Shown piece by piece: positions 18,249 through 26,280 of a stretch of DNA of 64,000 nt; the stretch's first letter is position 1, and each line of letters opens with the position of its first letter. The notes beneath the pieces were generated by a model. It was given only the letters and a program-made list of their open reading frames with translations. It was not told the DNA's origin and did not search any database. The stretch is taken from the NCBI GenBank assembly GCA_025964795.1, contig JAOPYC010000182.1:26023-90022 (forward strand), given 5' to 3'. A program made the position numbers and the translations under genes. Source of the stretch: Marmoricola sp. Its GTDB lineage: Bacteria; Actinomycetota; Actinomycetes; Propionibacteriales; Nocardioidaceae.

Positions 18249-18881
18249 ATGTCATCGATCTCCGTCCTCGTCCTGTCCTGCTCCCTCAAGCCGACGCCTG
18301 CCCCGTCGAGCTCGGTGCTGCTGGGCACCCAGGTCCTCGACGCCCTGCGGGAGTCGGGCGAGTCCCAGGGCGTCGAGGTCACCGGCGAGGTGGTCCGGGT
18401 CGTCGACCACGACGTGAGGTTCGGCGTCACCACGGACGAGGGCGGCGGCGACGGCTGGCCCCCGCTCCGGGACAAGATGCTGCGGGCCGACATCCTCGTG
18501 CTCGCCACCCCGATCTGGATGGGACAGCCGGCCTCGGTCTGCAAGATGGTCCTCGAGCGGCTCGACGCCGAGGTGTCCGAGACCGACGAGCAGGGCCGGA
18601 TGCTGACCTACGGCAAGGTCGCGGTCGTCGCAGTCGTCGGGAACGAGGACGGCGCCCACCACACCACCGCCGAGCTCTTCCAGTCCCTCAACGACGTCGG
18701 CTTCACCGTGGCCGCGAGCGGCAGCACCTACTGGGTCGGCGAGGCCATGCAGGCCGTGGACTACAACGACCACGAGACCACGCCGGAGAAGACCGACGGC
18801 ACCACGAAGACCGCCGCCGGCACCGCGCTGCACCTGGCCCGCCTGCTGCAGGACCACCCCTACCCCGGCCCGCCCGGATGA
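18249..18881 (+). CDS. Flavodoxin / NAD(P)H-dependent FMN reductase family protein
   Basis: 210 residues with a flavodoxin fold: SVLVLSCSLKPTPAPSSS (phosphate-binding loop), LRADILVLATPIWMGQPASVCKMVLERLD (FMN-contact block) and GKVAVVAVVGNEDGAHHTT. Expected to be an FMN-dependent reductase. The ATG at 18249 is chosen because family homology begins just after it; an in-frame ATG at 18201 lacks a ribosome site. It follows the MFS gene by 57 nt and may be transcribed with it. Confidence 0.85.
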   Translation: MSSISVLVLSCSLKPTPAPSSSVLLGTQVLDALRESGESQGVEVTGEVVRVVDHDVRFGVTTDEGGGDGWPPLRDKMLRADILVLATPIWMGQPASVCKMVLERLDAEVSETDEQGRMLTYGKVAVVAVVGNEDGAHHTTAELFQSLNDVGFTVAASGSTYWVGEAMQAVDYNDHETTPEKTDGTTKTAAGTALHLARLLQDHPYPGPPG

Positions 18882-18950
18882 GCGTCGACTGGAAGAACGT
18901 GCGTCGGGTGGCGGGTGGCCTTCTTCCTCCCGCGCCCCGCGCGCCACTGA

Positions 18951-19364
18951 TCAGCCCTCGTCAGGGACCTCCGACCCCGCGATGACGCGGTGCAGCTCGC
19001 CCAGCAGGTCGCGCATGGGTCGCCCCTTCTGCAGGTAGCCGTGGGCACCACGGTCGGCGGTGATCCGCGCCATCTCCTGCGGACCGAACCCGGACAGCAT
19101 GACGACCTTCGCCCGTGGACAGACCTGCCGCAGGACCGGCAGGGCCTCCAGCCCGTCCATCACCGGCATCGAGATGTCCAGCAGCACCAGGTCCGGCGAG
19201 TGCGAGCTGGCCAGCTCGATCCCCTCCAGGCCGTTGCCGGCCACCGCCACGACCTTGAAGTCTCCGGTGCGCTCGAGCGCGAGCTTCATCAGCTCGCAGA
19301 GGTCAGGCGTGTCGTCCACGAGGAGGACCCGCACGGGGTCGTCCAGCTGGCGCGCGCTCGTCAT
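18951..19364 (-). CDS. Single-domain response regulator (receiver only)
   Basis: 137 residues, CheY-like receiver with no output domain. Acidic pair in LLVDDTPD (17-21), phospho-acceptor Asp63 (LLDISMPVMDG), and Lys113 in YLQKG. It may pass phosphate to, or sequester it from, an unlinked kinase; no kinase is adjacent. Minus-strand TACTCT (19376-19371) lies 6 nt before the ATG, pointing to a leaderless mRNA. Confidence 0.9.
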   Translation of the reverse strand: MTSARQLDDPVRVLLVDDTPDLCELMKLALERTGDFKVVAVAGNGLEGIELASSHSPDLVLLDISMPVMDGLEALPVLRQVCPRAKVVMLSGFGPQEMARITADRGAHGYLQKGRPMRDLLGELHRVIAGSEVPDEG

Positions 19365-19500
19365 CCGGTGAGAGTAGTGGTCCGTCGTCCTCGATGAGCC
19401 GTCTTGGGGGCAAGTCCCACCCCACTGTCTCCGCGGCCTTTCTCCAGGGCGCCCAGCGTGGGTGACCTGCGGGCCGGACCTCGCGTGGTTGGCTGCTCCC

Positions 19501-20214
19501 GTGAGTGCCGAGGACCTCGACGCCGAGCTCTCTCACCGACGGGTTGCCGCCGGCGAGAACCGGTTGCCCCCGGCCTGCGCCGTGGTGGTCGCGCTGGTCG
19601 TCTACGCACTGCTCCCGGCGCCCGTGCTCTTCACCAGCCGGCTGGTGATCCCGGCGCTCGAGATCCTGCTGCTGGTCGCGTTGCTCGCGACGAACCCACG
19701 GCGGATGACTCGCGAGACACGCCTGTCCCGCTGGGCCTCGACCGGTCTCGCCACGGTGGTCATCGGGACCAACCTCGTCTCGCTCGGGCTGCTGGTCTCA
19801 GAGCTGTCCAGCAAGTCATCCAGCGGTGGCAACCTGCTGCTCGCCGCCATGCAGATCTGGGTGACGAACGTGATCGGGTTCGCCCTGCTGTTCTGGGAGC
19901 TCGACCGTGGCGGACCGGTGGCCCGGCGACGGGTCCGCCGCGACCAGATGGCCGACGCCGACTGGCGCTTCTCCCAGGACGAGAACGACGACACCGTGCA
20001 CGAGGTCAGCCGCACCTCCAGTAAGAAGTCGGGATGGGTGCCCATCTTCGTGGACTACCTCTACCTGTCCATCACCAACTCCAGCGCGTTCAGCCCCACC
20101 GACACGATGCCCCTGACCAGCCGGGCCAAGGTGCTGATGGCGGTCGAGGCCTCGGCCGCCCTGGTGACCTCCCTGCTCGTGGTGGCCCGCGCGGTCGGTT
20201 CGCTCGGCGGCTGA
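19501..20214 (+). CDS. Conserved-type integral membrane protein, function unknown
   Basis: 237 residues from GTG 19501 (an ATG at 19462 adds 13). Four or five TM segments: two near residues 20-65, one at about 80-105, one at about 125-145, and one at the C-terminus. The block FVDYLYLSITNSSAFSPTDTMPLTSRAKVLM before the last TM resembles the pore-loop-plus-helix layout of DUF1345 or small ion-channel-like proteins. That resemblance is from memory and is weak. Confidence 0.65.
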   Translation: MSAEDLDAELSHRRVAAGENRLPPACAVVVALVVYALLPAPVLFTSRLVIPALEILLLVALLATNPRRMTRETRLSRWASTGLATVVIGTNLVSLGLLVSELSSKSSSGGNLLLAAMQIWVTNVIGFALLFWELDRGGPVARRRVRRDQMADADWRFSQDENDDTVHEVSRTSSKKSGWVPIFVDYLYLSITNSSAFSPTDTMPLTSRAKVLMAVEASAALVTSLLVVARAVGSLGG

Positions 20215-20223
20215 GGCCAGGGC

Positions 20224-21306
20224 TCAGGCCCAGGACTGCTCCGTTCGGACGGCCAGGTCCTCGACGACCGACCTCAGCTCCCCTGTGGCCTCGAGCACGC
20301 GACGCTGCCGGGTGGCGCCGCCGCCGCGCGAGACCAGGCGGTCGAAGCTCTCGCCGACCAGCTCCAGGTCCCCGGCCTCTTCCAACGCGGGGCGCACGAA
20401 GTCCACGGTGGCCCCGAAGACGTCACGTGGTGCCTCAAGTGACCGCTCGACCGGGTGCACCAGGTCAGCCGACAGGCCATACCGGGCCGCTCGCCACCCC
20501 GCGACGCGCAGCAGGTCGCCCCTCCAGGCGAGCGGGCCGGTGTCCTCGGCCACCGTCGCCACCAGAGCGCGTGCCAGCACCGCTACCAGGACGGCATCCT
20601 CGAGGTCGGTGCACACGTCGGCGACCCGGATCTCCACGGTCGGGAATCTCTGGGCCAGCCGGACGTCGTAGTAGAGCATCCCCCGGTCGAGGCTGCCGCC
20701 CCAGTCGATCATCTGGTCCGCCACCCTCCGGTAGGTCTCCACGTCGCCGAACGACTCGGCCGCACCCGCCGTCGGCCACCGGCCCCACACCTGGGAGCGC
20801 CAGCTCGCGTGCCCGGTGTCCACTCCCCGCCAGTACGGCGAGTTGGCACCCAACGCGACCAGCAGGGGCAGCCACGGCCGGATACCGTCGATGACCCGCA
20901 CCGCCTCCTTCTCCGAGGCGACGTCGACGTGCATGTGCATCGCGCACACCAACGAGCGGCGGGCGAGCTCGCCGTACTCCGACTCGATCCGCAGGTAGCG
21001 CGCCGTCGGTGTGATGGTGTCGTCCTCCTCGGGCAGCACGGGCGTCGGCATCGCCACCGCGCGCACTCCGGCCGCAGCCGCCGCCTCACCGACCGCGCGG
21101 CGCCCGGACCTGAGCGCGTCGAGCAGCCGGTCGGCCCGCTCGCACGGGGACGTCGACGTCTCGACCTGTTGGAGGAAGAGCTCCTCCCCCACCTCCTCCT
21201 CACCGTCGTACGCCGAGACAGCCGCTCGTGAGCGCGCCGAGAGTCGTCCCGTCGCGGGGTCGACCAGCATGAGCTCTTCCTCGACCCCGATCTTGCGCAC
21301 CGACAT
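20224..21306 (-). CDS. ybdK: Carboxylate-amine ligase, YbdK / glutamate-cysteine ligase type 2 family
   Basis: 360 residues. The start block SVRKIGVEEELMLVDP contains the GVEEE motif of GCS2 enzymes; CAMHMHVDVASEKEAV, PYWRGVDTGHASWRSQVW and FPTVEIRVADV are further family blocks. Makes a gamma-glutamyl or similar amide bond with ATP; weak gamma-glutamylcysteine synthesis has been shown for YbdK relatives. Start ATG at 21306 is preferred over 21342 because homology begins there. It converges with the membrane protein gene, leaving only 9 bp between stops. Confidence 0.92.
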   Translation of the reverse strand: MSVRKIGVEEELMLVDPATGRLSARSRAAVSAYDGEEEVGEELFLQQVETSTSPCERADRLLDALRSGRRAVGEAAAAAGVRAVAMPTPVLPEEDDTITPTARYLRIESEYGELARRSLVCAMHMHVDVASEKEAVRVIDGIRPWLPLLVALGANSPYWRGVDTGHASWRSQVWGRWPTAGAAESFGDVETYRRVADQMIDWGGSLDRGMLYYDVRLAQRFPTVEIRVADVCTDLEDAVLVAVLARALVATVAEDTGPLAWRGDLLRVAGWRAARYGLSADLVHPVERSLEAPRDVFGATVDFVRPALEEAGDLELVGESFDRLVSRGGGATRQRRVLEATGELRSVVEDLAVRTEQSWA

Positions 21307-21381
21307 GTGTGTCTCGTGCCCCGCTGACGATCCGGCAATCACGGCTGACGGAGCAAGCCACGCCCGGTGCCGGCCGTTCGA

Positions 21382-23361
21382 CTAGTTCACGACGGCGACG
21401 GGCTGCGGGTTGCGGGCGCCGGTGACCGGCACAGCCGCAACCCAGGGGCCCGTGCCGAGACGGGTCAGGGTGAGCACCCGATAGGTCCCCGGCGCCGCCG
21501 TCGACGGGACCTTGACCGTGCACCGGTACTGGTGCGCCGACGCGACGTACGGACACGACGCCTGGGTCGTCAGGGTGTTCTGCGGCGACCGCACCTGGAC
21601 CATCGTGGGCACCGACTGCGCCGTCGCGTCGTTGAGCTGGGCCCCGGTGGAACCGCCCAGAACCACGGCGAACATCACCGTGCTTCCCCGCTTGAACGGG
21701 GGATTCGACGACGGGGCCAGGTAGCCGCGGAAGGCCTGGGTGACCTGCAGTGCATTGGCGTGGGTGATCGCCTTCCCGGCACGGTTGGTGAAGACCGTGC
21801 GGTAGAGGTTCCCGTTGGCGGCCGCCGTGGCGACCACGACCAGCGACCTACCGGTGGCGCCGGGGACGTTGGACCAGGTCTTGCCACCGTCCCGCGACCG
21901 CTGCCACTGCGCACCGGGAGTCGGGGTTCCCGTGGCGTCGGCGCCGAGCGTCACCGACTTCCCTGTGATCACGACACCGGGCAGTGGATCCTTGGTCACC
22001 ACGGGAGCGTGGTCGGGCGGAGGCTTGGTGATCCGGTAGGAGCCGTTGTCCGTCTCGCTGTTCTGGTACTGGTCCGCATCCGCCGAGGTGAAGCACACCT
22101 TGAGCTCGTAGGGTCCCGCGCTCCCGAAGCCGTGAGTCAGCGTCGCCTTGCCGTCCGCTCCCACCGCGGCCGAGGCCGTGGGCGATCCCGACCCGCACGC
22201 GCCGGTGGCCTGCCAGACCACGCTGCCCTGGGGGATGGATCCGTCAGCGGCGCTGAGCACGACCCTCATGGTCACCGTCTGACCGGTGAGGGCACCGCCT
22301 GTGGGTGAGACGGAGCTGATCGACGTGGTGGTGGTCACCGGTCCGACGTCGAGGCAGCAGCTGAAGTCCTCGCTGGACTGGTAGGCGTCGTAGTCATCCG
22401 GCTTGAAGCACGCGTTCAGGCTGTAGGAGTCGTAGGGCGACGTGAGGGTGTAGGTCATCGTCGCCTTGCCGTCCGCGCCCACCCGTTCGGAGGCCACCGG
22501 CCCCATGCACGCGCCTCCGTCGTCCCAGTAGACCCGCCCCTGCGGCACCGACCCGTCCGCCGCCGTCACCTGGGCCGTGAGCGTCACCGGTTGTCCCGGT
22601 CGTGCCACGGCCGGAGGCTGCGGCGAGACCAGCACCGTGGTCGTCGCGATCGGTCCGACGTCGAGGCAGCAGCTGAAGTCCTCACTGGACTGGTAGACGT
22701 TGTAGTCGGTTGGCTTGAAGCAGGCGTTCAGGCTGTAGGTGTCATAGGCCGTGCTGTGCGCGTAGGTCATCGTGGCCGTGCCGTCCGCCTCCACCGGCGC
22801 CGAGGCCACGGGACCCAGGCACGCGCCCCCGTCGTCCCAGTAGACCCGGCCCTGCGGCACCGACCCGTCCGCCGCGGTCACCTTCGCCGTGAACGTCACC
22901 GTCTGGCCCGTCCTCGCCACCGCCGGAGGCTGCGGGGAGACCAGCACCGTGGTGGTGGGGATCGTCTGCACCTTCAGGCAGCAGCTGAAGTCCTCGCTGG
23001 ACTGGTAGACGTTGTAGTCGGTTGGCTTGAAGCAGGCGTTCAGGCTGTAGGTGTCATAGGCCGTGCTGTGCGCGTAGGTCATCGTGGCCGTCCCATCCGC
23101 CTCCACCGGCGCCGAGGCCACGAGACCCAGGCACGCGCCCCCGTCGTCCCAGTAGACCCGGCCCTGCGGCACCGACCCGTCCGCCGCGGTCACCTTCGCC
23201 GTGAACGTCACCTCGTGCCCGACGTACGCCGTCGTGCCCGGCGCCGGCGAGACCAGCACCGTGGTGGTCGCGATCGGGTCGGCCGCCCGGGCAGGCGTGG
23301 CGAGGAGCGGCACGGAGAGCATCATCAGCAGCAGCGCCAGGCACGATCTCGAGCGAGACAT
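21382..23361 (-). CDS. Secreted protein with tandem Cys-containing Ig-like repeats
   Basis: 659 residues: a 26-residue signal peptide ending TPARA, three nearly identical 104-residue Ig-like repeats (27-130, 131-234, 235-338), a fourth divergent repeat, an Ig-like region near 445-540 (GTPTPGAQWQRSRDGGKTWSNVPGATG) and a C-terminal beta domain. Each of the first three repeats has four Cys in fixed places (GGAC, NACF, SCCL), including a vicinal pair, so repeated disulfides are likely after export. The ATG at 23361 has GAGGG 5 nt upstream, unlike ATG 23376. No sortase or membrane anchor is visible; it is presumably released or surface-associated. Confidence 0.82.
   Translation of the reverse strand: MSRSRSCLALLLMMLSVPLLATPARAADPIATTTVLVSPAPGTTAYVGHEVTFTAKVTAADGSVPQGRVYWDDGGACLGLVASAPVEADGTATMTYAHSTAYDTYSLNACFKPTDYNVYQSSEDFSCCLKVQTIPTTTVLVSPQPPAVARTGQTVTFTAKVTAADGSVPQGRVYWDDGGACLGPVASAPVEADGTATMTYAHSTAYDTYSLNACFKPTDYNVYQSSEDFSCCLDVGPIATTTVLVSPQPPAVARPGQPVTLTAQVTAADGSVPQGRVYWDDGGACMGPVASERVGADGKATMTYTLTSPYDSYSLNACFKPDDYDAYQSSEDFSCCLDVGPVTTTTSISSVSPTGGALTGQTVTMRVVLSAADGSIPQGSVVWQATGACGSGSPTASAAVGADGKATLTHGFGSAGPYELKVCFTSADADQYQNSETDNGSYRITKPPPDHAPVVTKDPLPGVVITGKSVTLGADATGTPTPGAQWQRSRDGGKTWSNVPGATGRSLVVVATAAANGNLYRTVFTNRAGKAITHANALQVTQAFRGYLAPSSNPPFKRGSTVMFAVVLGGSTGAQLNDATAQSVPTMVQVRSPQNTLTTQASCPYVASAHQYRCTVKVPSTAAPGTYRVLTLTRLGTGPWVAAVPVTGARNPQPVAVVN
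22348..23283 (-). repeat. Three tandem 312-bp coding repeats
   Basis: Units at 23283-22972, 22971-22660 and 22659-22348 (minus strand) keep exact 312-bp phase. The first two are almost identical at DNA level over most of their length, and the third has diverged moderately. Such near-identity suggests recent duplication or gene conversion, and the copy number could vary between strains. Confidence 0.85.
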
Positions 23362-23542
23362 GTGGTCCCTCTTCATTTCGGACGCGGGACCCTCACCGGG
23401 TCCGACTTGCTCAGGAGATTGGCAGCGGGCGCCCGCTCACGGCAACGAGTCGATCGGATGGGCCTAGTCCACCGGCGTCAGGTCGTATCAGGCTCACCCC
23501 TGCGCCCCTCTGTGATCGCGCGAGCGACGCCGGGGAAGGATC

Positions 23543-23803
23543 TCAGGCGGCGTCGAGGCGCAACGAGCGGCGCTCATGCAGCGTCACGAGCGCGGAGTGC
23601 GCGGCGACGCCGGACCAGAGGAGGTTCGACGCGACGCTCGGCCAGGCGCCGTAGGCAGTGCTCGCACTCGCGGCCAGGAGCCCCCCCACCCCGTTGAGGG
23701 CGGCATAGCGCAGGGAGGCTGCGTGCCACTCGCCTCGGCTCAACATCACGTAGGCGCCGATAGTGCCCAACGTGCCGGACCAGCCCATGGCCAGCGCGAT
23801 CAT
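23543..23803 (-). CDS. Small CBU_0592-like membrane protein
   Basis: 86 residues, three hydrophobic segments: GWSGTLGTIGAYVML, LRYAALNGVGGLLAASAS and PSVASNLLWSGVAAHSAL. The layout (GWxGT, YAALNxxGG, WPSVxxNLLW) matches the CBU_0592 small membrane family. It is divergent from the LysR gene with 117 bp between starts, so it may be the LysR target. Confidence 0.7.
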   Translation of the reverse strand: MIALAMGWSGTLGTIGAYVMLSRGEWHAASLRYAALNGVGGLLAASASTAYGAWPSVASNLLWSGVAAHSALVTLHERRSLRLDAA

Positions 23804-23920
23804 GCCGTGTTCCTCGTTGTCTCTCGTGCTGGACGATCCTCGCCCGACACCACCATCGTGAGCCTTCGGTGGGTTTAGCGCAATGGCACTTGAGTACATC
23901 CGGTGTGTAGCATCGCTAAT

Positions 23921-24844
23921 GTGATCCTGGACCCTCGCCGGCTGCGTTTCCTGCTCGCCGTGGCGCGGTACGGCGGCGTCCTGGCGGCCGCCGACGAGCT
24001 GGCCGTCACAGCGTCCGCCGTGTCGCAGCAGCTGGCCAGGCTGGAGCGGGAGACGGGACGCACGCTGCTCCAGCGGACTCCGTCCGGAAGCGTGCTCACC
24101 CCCGCCGGGCTGGCGCTCGCCGAGGCGGCCGAGGACGTGGAGCGCGCCCTGGCGGTGGCGCGCTCGCGGCTCGAGCACGATGACGCGTCGGTCAGCGGCA
24201 AGGTCCGGGTCGGGGGGTTCCAGTCCTTCCTCACCAACGTCCTGTCCCCCTCACTGCCCGAGTGGCGCCAGCGTCATCCCGCCCTGGTGATCGAGACCGT
24301 CGAGGCGGAGGAGGCCGAGCTGGTACGGGCCCTGCGCACGGGGGCGATCGACGGCGTCATCGTGGAGCTCGACGCCGGTGAGGGGTACACGCCGCCCCGC
24401 GGCACCACCGACGTACCCCTGCTCGACGAGCCGTGGAAGCTCCTGGTCCCTCCGGGTGCGCTGCTGGCCACCGACGTCGTCGACCTCGGGCGGGTGGGGC
24501 TTCCCTGGCTGGGGATCGACCCCTCCACGGCGAGCGGCAAGGCCGTGGAACGTGTCCGTCGCCGGCTCGGTGGCGACCTCTCCAGCCTGCACACCTACAG
24601 CAGCTACCAGAACGCCGTCGCCCTCGTCGCCGCCGGCGAAGGGGTCACGCTGGTGCCCTCCCTGGCCCTGGAGGGGCTGCGCACCGACCACGTCGACGCA
24701 CTGGTCATTCCCGGTCTCGGCCTGCGTCGCGTCGCGCTGCGCCACCTGACGCGCAGCCGGGCGACCAGCCCCTCCCTGGACACGGCCACCAGCCTCATCC
24801 GCGAAGCCGCGGCGGCCTTCTCCTACGAGGCCTCCGGTCCCTGA
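23921..24844 (+). CDS. LysR family transcriptional regulator
   Basis: 307 residues: N-terminal winged HTH (RRLRFLLAVARYGGVLAAADELAVTASAVSQQLARLERETG, about 4-45) and a LysR substrate domain from about residue 90. GTG at 23921 is preceded 7 nt earlier by TAGCAT (23908-23913) and no ribosome site, so it is probably leaderless; the nominal upstream start at 23903 overlaps that -10. The ligand is unknown. Neighbours on either side could be targets. Confidence 0.9.
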   Translation: MILDPRRLRFLLAVARYGGVLAAADELAVTASAVSQQLARLERETGRTLLQRTPSGSVLTPAGLALAEAAEDVERALAVARSRLEHDDASVSGKVRVGGFQSFLTNVLSPSLPEWRQRHPALVIETVEAEEAELVRALRTGAIDGVIVELDAGEGYTPPRGTTDVPLLDEPWKLLVPPGALLATDVVDLGRVGLPWLGIDPSTASGKAVERVRRRLGGDLSSLHTYSSYQNAVALVAAGEGVTLVPSLALEGLRTDHVDALVIPGLGLRRVALRHLTRSRATSPSLDTATSLIREAAAAFSYEASGP

Positions 24845-24874
24845 CGCCCAGCGCGGCGTCGACCACCCTTGCGC

Positions 24875-24900
24875 GGTATTCAACCTACTGGTTGAATACC
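24875..24900. promoter_or_regulatory. Perfect inverted repeat over a promoter (ArsR-type operator)
   Basis: 11-bp arms GGTATTCAACC and GGTTGAATACC with TACT between. A -35-like TTGCGC (24869-24874) and -10-like TTGAAT (24892-24897) are 17 nt apart, so the repeat fills the spacer and -10. TTCAAC/GTTGAA dyads are typical of ArsR/SmtB-type operators; no ArsR gene is in the window. Downstream gene: the DinB/MDMPI protein at 24925. Confidence 0.65.
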
Positions 24901-24924
24901 CGTTCACCCGTGAGTGGAGGACGC

Positions 24925-25494
24925 ATGCCAGACCCAGCAGCAGATCACCGCCAGACCGCCGGCCGGTTCACAGACCTCGTGCGGAGCGCGGACCCGAGGT
25001 CGTGGGACAACCCCGCCCCCGTCGACGGGTGGACAGCACGCGACGTCGTCGGGCACCTGGTCGAGTGGTTCCCCGGTTTCCTCCAGGGCGGCGCCGGGAT
25101 CACCCTGCCGTCCGGCCCCTCCCCGGCCGTCGACCCGGTCGGGGCGTGGACGAGCCAGGCCGACGCCGTGCAGGCACTCCTCGACGACCCGGAGACCCCC
25201 GGCAAGGTGCTGAGCAACCCGCACATCGGCGACGTGCCGCTGGACCAGGCGATCGCGAACTTCTACACCGCCGACGTCTTCATGCACACCTGGGACCTGG
25301 CCCGCGCGACCGGACAGCCGATCGCCCTCGACGAGGGGCGCTGCGCCGAGATGCTCGCAGGCATGCAGCCCATCGACGAGCTCCTCCGCTCGAGCGGTCA
25401 GTACGGCCCCAAGGTCGACGTACCGGAGAGCGCACCGGCGATGGACCGGCTGATGGGGTTCATCGGCCGCGATCCGGGCTGGTCGCTCTCGTAG
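24925..25494 (+). CDS. TIGR03086-type DinB / mycothiol-dependent maleylpyruvate isomerase-like protein
   Basis: 189 residues. Helical DinB-fold features: WTARDVVGHLVEWFPGF (first metal-His block), NFYTADVFMHTWDLARATGQP (second block) and a C-terminal FIGRDPGW. The family uses metal and often mycothiol; substrate unknown. Strong GGAGG 4 nt before the ATG. Probably repressed through the perfect inverted repeat just upstream. Confidence 0.85.
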   Translation: MPDPAADHRQTAGRFTDLVRSADPRSWDNPAPVDGWTARDVVGHLVEWFPGFLQGGAGITLPSGPSPAVDPVGAWTSQADAVQALLDDPETPGKVLSNPHIGDVPLDQAIANFYTADVFMHTWDLARATGQPIALDEGRCAEMLAGMQPIDELLRSSGQYGPKVDVPESAPAMDRLMGFIGRDPGWSLS

Positions 25495-25552
25495 CGACCT
25501 CCGTGGGCCGACCTCAGGCCAGGGGTCTTGGTGGCGAAGCCCGAGACCCGCG

Positions 25553-25570
25553 GTCAGGTTGAAGTCAGGT
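25553..25570 (+). promoter_or_regulatory. GTCAGGT direct-repeat box A (response regulator gene)
   Basis: GTCAGGT-TGAA-GTCAGGT, both heptamers perfect, 11-bp period. A -10-like CACTCT (25581-25586) follows after 10 nt; the other boxes have 9. Upstream of the response regulator at 25611, so autoregulation is likely. Confidence 0.75.
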
Positions 25571-25610
25571 CGGCAGGAGACACTCTGGACGTGGAAGCAA
25601 AGCGACCCTC

Positions 25611-26276
25611 GTGCTGACCGTCGGCGTCTGCGAGGACGACCCCGCGATCCGGCGGGTGCTGCAGCGTTCCCTGGAGTACGCCGAGCACCGAGCGGTGGTC
25701 GCGCACACCGGTGCAGAGGCACTCCGGATCTTTCCCGCGGCAACGCTGGACGTGATCGTGATGGACATCGGTCTGCCCGACGCCGACGGTCGTGACGTGG
25801 TCCATGCACTCAAGACCGCCGGCCAGTTCGCACCGGTGCTGTTCCTGACCGCGCTCGGCGCCGTGCACGACCGGCTGTCGGGCTTCGCCGCGGGGGCGGA
25901 GGACTACGTCGCCAAGCCCTTCGACGTGAAGGAGGTCCTTGCCCGGATCGACGTGCTCGGGCGCCGCGGCCTCCAGCCCCGCTCCGCCGGCCTGAACCTC
26001 GGGTTCGAGCTCAACCCGATGACCCATGCGCTGGAGACCCCGACCGAGTCGGTGTCGTTGACCCCGACCGAGTTCAGGGTCCTCGCCGCGATCGCGCAGC
26101 GCCCCGGCGAGGTCGTCCGCCGACGTGCGGTCATCGCCGCCGGCTGGCCCGACGGGGCGTACGTCGCTCCCAACACCGTGGACTCCTTCCTGAGTCGGTT
26201 ACGGAGCAAGCTGGAGACCGTCGGGGCCCCGGTGGTCATCGAGACCGTGCGCGGTGTCGGCTTCAGGATGAGGTGA
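25611..26276 (+). CDS. OmpR/PhoB-type response regulator
   Basis: 221 residues. Receiver domain 1-115: acidic pair in CEDD (8-10), phospho-acceptor Asp52 (VMDIGLPDADG), Lys102 (AKPF). Winged-helix output domain 130-221 (LTPTEFRVLAAIA ... NTVDSFLSRLRSKLE ... VIETVRGVGFRMR). Partner kinase starts 4 nt downstream. Very similar to the response regulator at 37446-38108, especially in the recognition helix (NTVDSFLSRLR versus NTIDSFIRRLR), so both may read the same DNA box; a perfect GTCAGGT box lies in its own promoter. GTG start; an 8-codon frame opening at GTG 25591 overlaps the start and could be a leader. Confidence 0.93.
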   Translation: MLTVGVCEDDPAIRRVLQRSLEYAEHRAVVAHTGAEALRIFPAATLDVIVMDIGLPDADGRDVVHALKTAGQFAPVLFLTALGAVHDRLSGFAAGAEDYVAKPFDVKEVLARIDVLGRRGLQPRSAGLNLGFELNPMTHALETPTESVSLTPTEFRVLAAIAQRPGEVVRRRAVIAAGWPDGAYVAPNTVDSFLSRLRSKLETVGAPVVIETVRGVGFRMR

Positions 26277-26280
26277 TCGC

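Noticed and set aside
23477..23493. GTCAGGT and ATCAGGC close together
   Set aside because: Spacing is 10 bp, not 11, and no gene on the plus strand starts downstream.
25591..25617. Eight-codon frame (GTG start) overlapping the response regulator start
   Set aside because: The GTG is only 4 nt after the proposed -10, too close for a leaderless start, and there is no ribosome site; kept only as a note.
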